This document shows positions 22,501-28,753 of a stretch of 32,810 nucleotides of DNA, in pieces (positions within the stretch are counted from its first letter, which is position 1; every line of letters begins with the position of its first letter). The notes below the pieces were generated by a model. The model was not told the origin of the DNA and made no database searches. It worked only from the letters and a program-made list of their open reading frames with translations. The position numbers were made by a program, and so were the translations under genes. The DNA lies in IMG/VR virus record IMGVR_UViG_3300017770_000074, positions 1 to 32,810 of that record; one strand, given 5' to 3'. The DNA comes from a virus.

Positions 22501-25136
22501 GAATTGGTAGGAAGATCAATATTATTTCCTGCCGTTCCAATTGATATTGGATTATTACCTAAAGAATTATAAACTACTTCTTGTCCATTAACAAAGTTAT
22601 GATCTGTTAAAAATAAAATTTGATTAGTTGATTCACTAACTCCACCACCATCAGAAAATTCATCTGCATTAAACAAAACTTCTCTTGGTCTTTTGATTAA
22701 TACAGGTTCGATTACAGCACCACTGCCATTTCCTCCCGAAATATTAATAGAAGTTATCTCTCCAATATTATAATCTTGCGAATCTACATATACTTTTTCA
22801 AAACCTCCCCTAATGACTGGTTGAATTTTTGCAGTGATACCAGCTCCAGTAGAAACTTCAACTAATGGTGGATTAATTATATCAAAATCTTCTCCACCAG
22901 AAAGAATATTCACTTCCTCAATTGGGCCATAATAAATTGCATCTTTAGATTTATAATTATTAATTTCAACACCATTAATCAACATTCCAGTAGTTCCTGG
23001 AATTGTTAAAGTTCCAGAACCATTTTTAATATTTTTTTCTAATGGAAACTTTTTTAAAAGTTTTTGTATTCCTAGATCAGTTTTTATTTGGGAGTTTAAA
23101 GTAAAAGTGTGAGTTCCTATACCAGAATTTGGTAATTGAAATGTTACATTATTGTCAGAATCTAATAAAGAAGGTGTAGTATATAATTTAAATTTATTTG
23201 TAGATGTTACTTTTACAAAATAATTACCAGTTTGCAATCCAACTAAAGGTTCATCTTGTGGAAGATAATATATTTTATCTCCCGTTAAGAAGGGAATAGA
23301 AGGATTGAATTCAATAAAGTTATAGATATCATTACTTTCAGAAAATTCTGGAATATTAAAAGTGCTAGCAATACTTACTTTTTTAATACTAGTTTTAATA
23401 TCAAGACGATAATCTACAATCTCCTCCTCATCTTCGTTTAAAATTACTTCTGATGGTAATGAATTTGATGCAACATATGCATAATCATCTTTATCAACAT
23501 ATACATTAAGAATGTCTGATAATAAAGAACTGCTCCCAAAATCTGAACCGAAAGATTTAGTTTTATTTAATTTTCTTCTTACATCATATTCTTTGCCTGA
23601 ATCTAAATTTGGTCTATTTCCTAATTCTAAAGAATTTTTAGATTCATCAATATTTTGGATATAAGTCGTATCATTAGAAAATACTATATTTTCACTTCCT
23701 CTTTCTAATATTTCAACCTCATCTCCGATTTTTAGACTGGATCTATCAATAGTGGATCCTAACTTAGTAGAACGATTATCTACAATTTCATATCTCGCAC
23801 TTGTATTGTAGATAAAAGAATTTGCAAAAATTTCTTTCCAATTTGAATTTGTATTTTTAATCTTATCCCCAAGATTTTTAACTACAATTATATCATTTTC
23901 GTTTACTTTAAAGTCTTCATTTTCTTCTACTAAATCTTGTATTACACCAAGTAATATTAATTCAACTTTTTTTGAAGTATCACCATTTTCATAGGAGAAA
24001 TAGGTATCATCAGATCTAATATTTGATGCTACAGAAATTATATCACTGATACCAGTACATCCAAAAAATTGATTAATACTTTTTCCAGTATAAGAAATAG
24101 TATTAGTTCCTGAAATTAATGTTCCAGATTGCGGAAAACTTACCGTCGAATCTACTGTTAAAATAGAAGATCCTATAGATACACTTTCAATTAATTTTGT
24201 ATTTGGTGTTATCTCAAAATTTCCTTGAACTGAAGAAGAATCGTCAGTATTTCCAATATAAAATTCGATTTTATGAAATGTTTTTCCCTTTCTCGAAAAT
24301 GGTTCTATTGCTGATATTGAAGCAGTTGTGTTCTCATCAGTAGTCTTTATAAGAGTTTGACCGACAATCTTTGAGGGTTCTCCTGAGATTACTTCTGCCA
24401 TTGCAACTTCTCTTCTTACGTAATTTGCAGAAGATGGTTTGATTAAATAATCTTCTAAATTTATAATTGAAGAAGTTTCTCCAAAAATAACTTTAAAAAG
24501 AATTTTTATTGCTTCATCCGTTCCTTTAGACGCATAAAAATCTTTTGCTCTTCTGATGAAGTTTCCAACATCAATTTCATCTACAAATTTAATATCTTCT
24601 AATCCTGGAGTAAAAGTATACTTCAGTTTTTTATAAAAATCTTTTAAAAATAAAGAACTTAAATTCTGAACAGATGAACCATCAGAATGCTCTGCTGATG
24701 TCGATGTAGAAAAAACAAGTTCTTCACGATTTAAATCTTGATGATAATCAGTTACTCCACTAAATCCACGAACACACCCAATAAAACTATTCGTAGTAAT
24801 TCCAGTATATGTGATGATTTCATCGTCAATTTTAAGAAGTCCATACTGATTTGGAAATCCTTTTGTACTAGAAACACTAATTGTGGTGTCAGTAAGAGTT
24901 ACACTAGCAATAGTTGTCGTAATATCAACAATAACTTCGGGTTTTAAATTATCTAATTTTAAATACTGATCCAGATTATCACTGATATCAATAGGACCGC
25001 CTTGATATTCTTGAGAAATATAATATTGCTTTAAAAATTCTACTGCATTCGGACTTTCTTCCAAAATAAACTCTGGAAGTTGATGATCAATTAAATCTTG
25101 TAATTTGATTCTAGATTCAAAACCAGTTTGTATCAT
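13524..25136 (-). CDS. 7: Giant baseplate wedge initiator gp7 with YHYH domain
   Basis: The protein has 3870 residues; T4 gp7 has 1032. Identity comes from its place between gp6 and gp8 and the cyanophage-type N-terminus MIQTGFESRIKLQDLIDHQL. Visible modules, in order: a 'GLLKIDDEIITYTG ... FIGCVRG' unit near residues 105-140 and a related one near 330-360; many G[SET]GY units (for example near residues 755, 940, 1080, 1165, 2015, 2097 and 3345); and a YHYH-like domain near residues 1235-1340 with GWAYDGNPIYGPYGY, LDEYNGRY, EYPNGVYAYHATI and FPYFIG. gp7 in T4 nucleates the wedge by binding gp10, then gp8, gp6 and gp53. Here it starts one base after the gp6 stop, so it is read on the gp25-gp6-gp7 message. 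The frame is intact throughout; I see no frameshift or selenocysteine-like interruption. Confidence 0.9.
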   Translation of the reverse strand: MIQTGFESRIKLQDLIDHQLPEFILEESPNAVEFLKQYYISQEYQGGPIDISDNLDQYLKLDNLKPEVIVDITTTIASVTLTDTTISVSSTKGFPNQYGLLKIDDEIITYTGITTNSFIGCVRGFSGVTDYHQDLNREELVFSTSTSAEHSDGSSVQNLSSLFLKDFYKKLKYTFTPGLEDIKFVDEIDVGNFIRRAKDFYASKGTDEAIKILFKVIFGETSSIINLEDYLIKPSSANYVRREVAMAEVISGEPSKIVGQTLIKTTDENTTASISAIEPFSRKGKTFHKIEFYIGNTDDSSSVQGNFEITPNTKLIESVSIGSSILTVDSTVSFPQSGTLISGTNTISYTGKSINQFFGCTGISDIISVASNIRSDDTYFSYENGDTSKKVELILLGVIQDLVEENEDFKVNENDIIVVKNLGDKIKNTNSNWKEIFANSFIYNTSARYEIVDNRSTKLGSTIDRSSLKIGDEVEILERGSENIVFSNDTTYIQNIDESKNSLELGNRPNLDSGKEYDVRRKLNKTKSFGSDFGSSSLLSDILNVYVDKDDYAYVASNSLPSEVILNEDEEEIVDYRLDIKTSIKKVSIASTFNIPEFSESNDIYNFIEFNPSIPFLTGDKIYYLPQDEPLVGLQTGNYFVKVTSTNKFKLYTTPSLLDSDNNVTFQLPNSGIGTHTFTLNSQIKTDLGIQKLLKKFPLEKNIKNGSGTLTIPGTTGMLINGVEINNYKSKDAIYYGPIEEVNILSGGEDFDIINPPLVEVSTGAGITAKIQPVIRGGFEKVYVDSQDYNIGEITSINISGGNGSGAVIEPVLIKRPREVLFNADEFSDGGGVSESTNQILFLTDHNFVNGQEVVYNSLGNNPISIGTAGNNIDLPTNSVYYIGVTNNKAIKLYNNLSDQQLDINVVGIYTGSVGTHKFSTLSSSRQVSYIKVIDKGEGYTNRKLIVSPTGISTVNNTVTFKNHGFNSGEIVEYNYESGKISGITTTNQYFVLKVDDDSFRLCDAGIGGTVTSNYERQDYKTFNSTGSGYQYFKYPNISVSIKYNSVGFGNTTQQDNDLILTPVVKGSIVDAYVYEAGTGYGSTILNLEKKPLITIKNGKSAQLTPSIVDGRIISVFTSFVGSEYYSVPELIVSGSGTGAELRAVINNGQISEVKVLNTGIGYSTSNTKIHVVSSGKNSFIDPQIRKLTLNDNIARFTTGEVLLEGKDKLQYSVSKYFENLRNSFKESPVGSASTNISHIIGWAYDGNPIYGPYGYSDPNVPSGERLLESGYILNTSNVEDRPSGFDAGFFVEDYKFEGDGDLDEYNGRYEKNIEYPNGVYAYHATIDQFPYFIGNKYKSKLISNSNLNQSFDFNNSNLLRNTLPYKVSELKADYDFINETSDVLDQKIEVVSVTSDSVKSIKIENSGSNYKVGDRLIFDNTDTSGSGLDVSIASIKGKSILELNTNSSEYLNSIFTWESTSRVKVSILPNHNLLNLDYVNISGFSTNLSSLNGTHQITVPSYANGRCLSTITSASVGFTTEIYVSPIPEQVSVGSSISIGTETLKVLEVFKNQNILRIERGLAGVSHTVGTSVYFLPDSFTIAKSVDKFDSKVNDKVFFNPRESVGVGTISGVGYSTSFEFGNISSVTRSIPTKGIYIENHPFVTNQPVGFNTNGGITLNVSTDGTSVPVSIPINLFVVKKSPSLIGLKTEIAGEELFFHDNGDDSDKYSLESNYTQILGDVDKNVVTVSVSTSHELQNGDTVTLDVQPNLSVGIGTSTAVRVLYKSEIDNIVINPIGFNSTGINTVTNEITITDHELVTGDKVLYEDSGHNEYFVYKINRNKINLCETYSDSQQNPPTVVSFASTGSSSQSIALINPQLQPAKNNNLVFDLSDSSLVNYSLRLYQDKEFNNEFVSTGSTNTFSVSGVGTVGVTSTATLTLDYNSQISELFYTLEKDGVLIKSDTDVNNYSSIKYVNSDYNNSYTISGVAATTFNVNINKKPEKLSYGSTECDILEYSTTSTSSSGPVKSLSIVSSGTGYKKLPTLKSTNSTSGIDLIANAKSIDVGSIKESRVINNRFTYSSDKTLRPKANVSPNIVITNSNTLSQISIISGGEGYVSPPFITLINPTTRSIIDSGLIEPKITGSAISSLDIKIQPKGLPDETVEVFATNNNNGVAIEKVESSNTGIFTCTISTPGIGNTFNTPPFAKGDEVFIEGISKFSSDGDGFNSSDYGFRFFKVTDYGNKGLNDVVSIDVSEFTTNTGIAKTIQDFSGVIINKNDYPTFKVVQEPSKFFIGETLSSNQIIRDLEVTGSDGDSLKVLGSYELSVGEVVIGNESGNVATIKSLNLNEGTFNVGYSNIKDIGWDTETGKLSEDFQVTPDNDYYQNLSYSVKSSITYRDQQSPVESLVHTSGLKNFADTGITSNTSAGLSTSNDGITIIYDVIDKKRVDTINNFDNVIDVDVVDSKSKFSKLKSKRLTNYTELKNLNVLTIDDLQNQFSNSESESTEFLLVDELDNRTYFNYLMRVSSEDGNELQLTDITILKNEFESVIVENETISGQEFNYGIFDLFTDETEKTFLRFVPNDALNTNYDLKVIKQIFNTDISGVGTQSVGFVDLTGSVDIENTSVGIGTTTIISLDVNNFKSLYVNAQVINTETNDMNYARLYVSIAGTNTFMSEYYIDSNVLSSSTGNQIGIFTCTDLGSGVLSLIHENTSSDQLKIRTNIVGFGTTSTGIGTYRFKSSDQFDGQERSIIYDSSYYSTVGASSTIIQSLDKSLFNASKSLIQVSIGSTKALHQVLLIDEGSDVYTQQLPFLSVSNDDSELDDASGIGTFGGEISGSDLILKFFPDSNQTGQIDIEVFSKSFYSEVDVVNEPLDLSYGAVTESIDEKLYNALNLSRINKDSFELTDNGIPIFSKKFNPNSSALDASTGIFTIQNHFFVTGEELIYTPNSTIVGVGTSAVVTSSGELPSTVYAIKLTKNTFKVAITTTAAAAGIGTTFTSLGEGNAHRFTMKERNTKCILTVDELVQYPIAPTKITHTLSGNVGGSLNNSTSIVSLSGISTINPRDILKVDDEYMGVTNVGLGTTNVGPITNEGSINLVEVKRGFVGSSASTHTDSTLVRIHKGSFNIEDSEIYFTEAPRGNPQLAKTKNNLDFETSSFTGRVFLKSNYENNKVYDDLSDEFTGIGRTFTLKVGGANTTGIGTEGASGLVFINNIYQSPKTDNNPTRFNYQILEDSSAGITTVEFSGITSFNDPLQYIVSDYDVNLNEVPRGGIIVSYGSTPGLGFAPLVGASVTAVVGAGGSIVSVGLGTTDNLGSGYNGLVSIGISVYESGHSGAAATITANIGVGGTLSFNVVGGGTGYSNPEIFVSDPSYKNLPVVGVSRLGIGATTDTGNGLLVDLKVSGSTGIGSTLFEVSEVKFSRTGYNFRRGDVFKPVGLVTDGSLSSPISDFEITVVDTYSDNFAAWEFGELDYIDSIQNLQDGSRVRFPLNYNSALLSFEPQENSPIEKNINNVLIIFINGVLQKPVENYVFEGGTSFAFTRAPLPQDEVEIYFYKGVDGTDSTLVDDIIPTIETGDIVQVISNNIYPNTITQDERTVYNITTSDKFETNRYTGLGVDETNYKPLSWTKQKTDKKINGQYVYKSRDVLEPLIFPTAKIIKDVSTTDTEIFVDNSELFNYETDNGYTDSSTPLDVVIINGISTISSGSIEKITGFNNIKGFSGIVTGITTTTGIGVPLALEFKLQHNVTDQYFDGLSVGYPIYIYDTQIGSGVTSIDNSNSAVVGIGTTFLDNVYYVSAISNNDAIGIITCNVDSNSNIVGLGTTGSILNPVGKYSWGLLEGGTRSANPISIGVTGNTVSGLTTYPTIQRRGIGIRKTGALPKREV

Positions 25137-25137
25137 A

Positions 25138-27057
25138 TTACTTACTTACTAAATTTCCGTTTGAATAACTTGATGTATAGAAGTCGGCAACAAATCTGGT
25201 TCCAGATATTTCATCCCCAGAAGCAATCACATCCCTGACAATATTTATTGTACTTTTAGAAATGTTTAATGAGATGTATAAGTCCCTTAAACCAACAACA
25301 TCATTAGATTCTGGGAATGCTTGTATTTCGATTAATCCATTACTTAATGAAGTTGAAGTGATATTAACAGTATTTAAAATTATTTCTCCTTTTAAATAAT
25401 CTACAGTTCCTGCCGATTTTACAACCACTCTAGTTTCATTAGATACTTGCTTTACAATCGATAAAGTTCCTGTTTTTAAATCTGTATCAGGAATATCTGT
25501 CAAATAAACTGTATCAGATTCACCTGAAATTTTAAATCCAGTAGATTTTATATTAAATCCGCCAGATTTTACATTAAATCTATTTCCATAACATAGTTCA
25601 TATTGTGCAAACTTATTAAGAATAGGTGATAAATCTCTACGAATAATAATTTTTGTAATATTTGATGTAATTGCATTATCCGTATTGTCAATAACTTGTT
25701 GCAATTTACTATATCTAAGTCTTCCTCCGAACTTATTTAAATCCAAAGATTCTGAATATTTTTGGAGTGAATTTGTAACTGAAGTTTTTAATGAATCAGC
25801 ACTCGATACTTGGGAGTAATTATAATAGACAGAACTATCAATCTCAACATAGAGAATCTTAAGGTCAGTTATGACTTGATTTATTCCAGATACTGTAAAT
25901 TGTTTTAGTTTTGATAAAATCTGAGTCTTATTGAAATCTGATACAAAACTTCCGTTTTTTGGTTTAATACTAATCTGAACCGTACCAAATTGTGGAGGAT
26001 CCATTTCTTCACCGCCAACTACAGATACTGATTCAGTATCTGGATATATTCTTTTTATAATTGCTTCATAGTCTCTTGATGTGACTGCTCTATACTGAGA
26101 AGAGTATAATCTCGGAGCATAATATTTAATTGAATCTATAGGTTCAATATCACCACCATTAATTGATGATTGATTAGTCGTAATCGTAATAGTTCCTGGA
26201 TCAATAATTCCACCAATTGCAGTTTCTAATGTTCCAGAGAATGAAAAACTAGAAGCACCATTGCCATCTCTACCATCTGTAATAATATAGTTGGCAGTGA
26301 TTATAGTCCCATCAGAACCAACAGCATCTCCCAATTTTTTACCAATAAGACCATCACCAAATCTTAATTCGTATTTTTCATCTTGAACTTCATTGATGAA
26401 GAAAATTCTAGAGTTTTTATCTACATCAAAAATATTTTCTGCAAGAAAATATTCAATACCAAGTCTAGATTGTTCTGTTTTTTTAATGTATACCTTAAGT
26501 GTCGATGTATCAATAAAAGAATTATTCAGAACAAATCTTTGATTCAAAGAACCATCATATTGAAATTGTTTGGTTAAAAATATTCCCTGATAAACATTGA
26601 GGTTATTAAAAGATGCTATACCATCCACAACGTTTGCTGTAACGTCCTCTGGAGTGGCAAAAGTATATGTAGTGTCATTATTACTCCCTACGCACACTAT
26701 ACCTGCCTTCAGGGTCAATGTGGGAGTTGTTGAAGTATTATCACCATCTACTGGTGCTGTTACATTAAAGGATATTTGTGCTGTTGATGCGACTCTGGAA
26801 CGAGGAACATATCCAATGTTACCTGCCAGAGAAACTACATTCTCTCGAAGAGTTGCCGAATCCAAAAAGGATTCATTCACAACCATATTCGAATTGAATG
26901 CAGTAATGTAAGTATTATATGCTAACGTATCAATTAAAACTGAAAAATTTGATCCTTCAAAGTCAAAGTCCGTGAATGTAGAGTTAGCACGGAGATAATC
27001 TTTGATAGAAGTTTTTATCTGATCAAAATCTAAATTTGTATATTTTGTAAAAGGCAT
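25138..27057 (-). CDS. 6: Baseplate wedge subunit gp6 (J-like family)
   Basis: The protein has 639 residues, close to T4 gp6 (660). It starts MPFTKYTNLDFDQIKTSIKD and continues with DFDFEGSNFSVLIDTLAYNT, the conserved N-terminal core of gp6/phage Mu gp47/P2 J-like proteins. Around residues 210-235 the motif 'ELRFGDGLIGKKL' is a hallmark of this family, and 'RAVTSRDYEAIIKRIYP' near residue 325 is another. gp6 dimers connect neighbouring wedges into the baseplate ring around the hub. The ATG lies one base after the gp25 TAA, with AGAGG inside the gp25 end as a likely ribosome binding site. Sequence and order make this a secure call. Confidence 0.96.
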   Translation of the reverse strand: MPFTKYTNLDFDQIKTSIKDYLRANSTFTDFDFEGSNFSVLIDTLAYNTYITAFNSNMVVNESFLDSATLRENVVSLAGNIGYVPRSRVASTAQISFNVTAPVDGDNTSTTPTLTLKAGIVCVGSNNDTTYTFATPEDVTANVVDGIASFNNLNVYQGIFLTKQFQYDGSLNQRFVLNNSFIDTSTLKVYIKKTEQSRLGIEYFLAENIFDVDKNSRIFFINEVQDEKYELRFGDGLIGKKLGDAVGSDGTIITANYIITDGRDGNGASSFSFSGTLETAIGGIIDPGTITITTNQSSINGGDIEPIDSIKYYAPRLYSSQYRAVTSRDYEAIIKRIYPDTESVSVVGGEEMDPPQFGTVQISIKPKNGSFVSDFNKTQILSKLKQFTVSGINQVITDLKILYVEIDSSVYYNYSQVSSADSLKTSVTNSLQKYSESLDLNKFGGRLRYSKLQQVIDNTDNAITSNITKIIIRRDLSPILNKFAQYELCYGNRFNVKSGGFNIKSTGFKISGESDTVYLTDIPDTDLKTGTLSIVKQVSNETRVVVKSAGTVDYLKGEIILNTVNITSTSLSNGLIEIQAFPESNDVVGLRDLYISLNISKSTINIVRDVIASGDEISGTRFVADFYTSSYSNGNLVSK

Positions 27058-27058
27058 T

Positions 27059-27460
27059 TTATCTGGTTGCCTCTAAGAGGAATGAATATTCTTGTGTCGG
27101 AAACTCTTGACCAATAATATCAAATATGACTGTTACATTAAATGTATTTTCGTCTGCTATTGGATCTACCTGAACGATCAAATTATCGACTCTATCTTCA
27201 AAATTATTAATCGCAATTTCAATTTGATCCTGAATGACTGAGGCAGTACCAAAATCAACGAACTCAAATAGACTTCTTCTTACATCAGAACCCAACAAAG
27301 AGTTAAAAAATCTCTCTGTTGGGATAGTTTCTACTATATTTCTTACGGAACGACGAATTGCGTTCTCATTTTTAAGAATTGGAAGGTCTTTTGTCACAGG
27401 ATGAGGCACAAAAGACAAACTAATGTCCTTGAATGACCGTGATATCCTCTGAATTGCCAT
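27059..27460 (-). CDS. 25: Baseplate wedge subunit gp25
   Basis: The protein has 133 residues; T4 gp25 has 132. The start MAIQRISRSFKDISLSFVPHPVTKDL, the 'AIRRSVRNIVETIPTERFFNSLLGSDVRRSLFE' core (the EIPR-type region of gp25-like proteins, here with ETIPTERF) and the C-terminal beta hairpin ending FPTQEYSFLLEATR fit the gp25/W-like family. gp25 joins gp6 and gp53 at the inner baseplate and contacts the first sheath ring. In T4 gene 25 is far from gene 6; here it is directly upstream of gp6, the usual cyanophage arrangement. A perfect late promoter box is 23 bases upstream of the ATG. Confidence 0.95.
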   Translation of the reverse strand: MAIQRISRSFKDISLSFVPHPVTKDLPILKNENAIRRSVRNIVETIPTERFFNSLLGSDVRRSLFEFVDFGTASVIQDQIEIAINNFEDRVDNLIVQVDPIADENTFNVTVIFDIIGQEFPTQEYSFLLEATR

Positions 27461-27482
27461 TGTTAAAGAGTTTTCTTAATTT

Positions 27483-27490
27483 TATTTATA
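27483..27490 (-). promoter_or_regulatory. T4-type late promoter box before gp25-gp6-gp7
   Basis: The minus strand reads GAGTATAAATAAAATTAAG, a perfect TATAAATA octamer, 23 bases before the gp25 ATG and just after the stop of the 58-residue gene. It would start a message of about 14 kb covering gp25, gp6 and gp7. Confidence 0.78.
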
Positions 27491-27492
27491 CT

Positions 27493-27669
27493 CTATTCCT
27501 GAAGATTCTTCTGTTCTTTCTTTAAATCATCGTGCATAATCTCTTGAATCACTCTTTCTTCTGGATCATTCGTTCTTTTAGGTAATGACCAGTAATCTGT
27601 GGTCAAACTTGTTGTTCCCCACACTTCTTTCATGTAACTTGTAATTCTGTCAACCGGTGAATTTCCCAT
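27493..27669 (-). CDS. Small conserved phage protein, 58 residues
   Basis: An ATG at 27669-27667 opens a frame MGNSPVDRITSYMKEVWGTT that ends DDLKKEQKNLQE before a TAG at 27495-27493. It is preceded by a good ribosome binding site, CAGGAG, five bases before the ATG. The protein is helical and charged toward the C-terminus, with no membrane segment. Short proteins of this type sit before gp25 in cyanophages as far as I recall, but no function is known to me. A 17-base inverted repeat CTGATT..AATCAG at 27677-27693 overlaps the edge of the ribosome binding site and could affect its access. It is not covered by any larger gene. Confidence 0.78.
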   Translation of the reverse strand: MGNSPVDRITSYMKEVWGTTSLTTDYWSLPKRTNDPEERVIQEIMHDDLKKEQKNLQE

Positions 27670-27723
27670 TTTTCTCCTGATTAGTGAAATCAGAACTTTT
27701 TAAGGGGTTACTATCCCTATTTT

Positions 27724-27731
27724 TATTTATT
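27724..27731 (-). promoter_or_regulatory. Late-promoter-like box AATAAATA before the 58-residue gene
   Basis: The minus strand reads TTAAAATAAATAAAAATAG, with AATAAATA differing by one base from the T4 late octamer. It touches the stop codon of the upstream 222-residue gene and lies 55 bases before the 58-residue gene. A short GGG..CCC inverted repeat follows in the leader. Confidence 0.45.
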
Positions 27732-28400
27732 TTAACCCTCTTCGGATGAATTTTCACGTTCCTGTGCAGTCTTCCAGAAATATTCGTCCTCACGTCCCAT
27801 TCCAAGTCGTTCAAATCCATTTTCAACCTGATAATATTGAGTTGAAACCTTAAAATCTGGCATTTTTGGTTCGACAGGTGTCAAACTATTATCAAAAATA
27901 CGTAATCTATTGTTTGGATACAGTGCATACTGCCCATTCTCAAGTTCAATCAGGTTATGAGACTTATGTTCGGCAGGATTTTCACTGGTAGCCCAATCAA
28001 CATAGTCCGGATCATGATGATAGTTATCAATAGTGCAGACATAAGTGCCTTTTACATTACCATAGTCCCGTGTATAACATTCAAAGTCCATTGACCCAAT
28101 GAATTTCTTATCCACCGATACGACTCCATAGTCCATACAATTCCAAAACTGTAGATTCGGTAGGTTCATGTCTGGACTTGGAGTCTCAGGATCTGCTACA
28201 AAGGCACTGATGGGCAATTTATCATACATCGCCGCATATTCTGGTAGATAGGTCTCAAAATAAAAAGCACGTCCAGGAATCGATTTAACCGACACCCAGA
28301 CGCCCTTTACAAATTCACCATGTCCACTTTGATGGTCCGTTAGATATTCTTTACGAACCCATACTTCCTGTGATGGAAGATTTGCAATCAAACATGCCAT
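27732..28400 (-). CDS. Conserved cyanophage protein, 222 residues, function unknown
   Basis: The protein starts MACLIANLPSQEVWVRKEYL and is rich in aromatic residues, Asp and Pro (AFYFETYLPEYAAMYDKLPI, NYHHDPDYVDW, NLIELENGQYALYPNNRLRI). It has no signal peptide, membrane segment or catalytic motif that I recognise. The mixture of beta-like stretches with many Tyr and Trp suggests a compact soluble domain. I believe proteins of this type are conserved among T4-like cyanophages, where they are annotated as hypothetical. The ATG has no clear Shine-Dalgarno; an AT-rich TATATAATT lies about 25-30 bases upstream on the same strand and could be a promoter. It ends right at the late-like promoter before the 58-residue gene. 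Confidence 0.85.
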   Translation of the reverse strand: MACLIANLPSQEVWVRKEYLTDHQSGHGEFVKGVWVSVKSIPGRAFYFETYLPEYAAMYDKLPISAFVADPETPSPDMNLPNLQFWNCMDYGVVSVDKKFIGSMDFECYTRDYGNVKGTYVCTIDNYHHDPDYVDWATSENPAEHKSHNLIELENGQYALYPNNRLRIFDNSLTPVEPKMPDFKVSTQYYQVENGFERLGMGREDEYFWKTAQERENSSEEG

Positions 28401-28429
28401 ATGGTGACAATAAAAACTACAATTATATA

Positions 28430-28582
28430 TTAACCCCGTCCTTGTCCACGATATACTTTACGCTTCCCGTTACGAGAAGTCGCGGCATACTTTGTGTGCT
28501 TCCCACTCCCCTGACGAGTCTTTTTCGGTTTGGCTTCCACAAAACCATTGCCACTTAAACCAATCTTTGAACGCACTGCCAT
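28430..28582 (-). CDS. Small highly basic protein, 50 residues
   Basis: An ATG at 28582-28580 with a good ribosome binding site (AAGGAG) opens MAVRSKIGLSGNGFVEAKPK and ends GKRKVYRGQGRG before TAA at 28432-28430. About a third of the residues are Lys or Arg, there are almost no acidic residues, and Gly/Ser/Thr make up much of the rest, so the chain is probably flexible and binds nucleic acid or an acidic protein surface; that is inference from composition. It lies between the 53-residue and 222-residue genes in the same direction. Small proteins with this composition are found in cyanophage genomes, but I do not know a function. Confidence 0.8.
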   Translation of the reverse strand: MAVRSKIGLSGNGFVEAKPKKTRQGSGKHTKYAATSRNGKRKVYRGQGRG

Positions 28583-28591
28583 AATAACTCC

Positions 28592-28753
28592 TTAATACTT
28601 TGTGATTTTTGTTTCTAGATCTTGTGGTCTTGGAAAACCTTTCTGATAATACTCTATCGAAAGGTCTTCCATCCTATCAAAATATTTTTCCTCTGTCAAG
28701 TTCTTATACAGAACTTTCCCCTTATGGAGAATTGTATATTCTGTCAGTGCCAT
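28592..28753 (-). CDS. Small conserved phage protein, 53 residues
   Basis: The frame is open further upstream (to an ATG at 28804), but the start at 28753 is preferred: its ATG overlaps the TGA of the upstream glycosyltransferase-like gene by one base (TGATG), and the product MALTEYTILHKGKVLYKNLT is of the kind seen in cyanophages. It continues EEKYFDRMEDLSIEYYQKG and ends DLETKITKY. The mixed charge and short beta-turn-helix look suggest a small folded domain. Function is unknown. Translational coupling ties it to the glycosyltransferase-like gene. Confidence 0.82.
   Translation of the reverse strand: MALTEYTILHKGKVLYKNLTEEKYFDRMEDLSIEYYQKGFPRPQDLETKITKY

Noticed and set aside
13524-25136. 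Possible fusion of several genes or sequencing join in the giant gp7 frame
   Set aside because: The frame is uninterrupted, modules of the same kind continue from end to end, and very large gp7 proteins are a known cyanophage feature as far as I recall.
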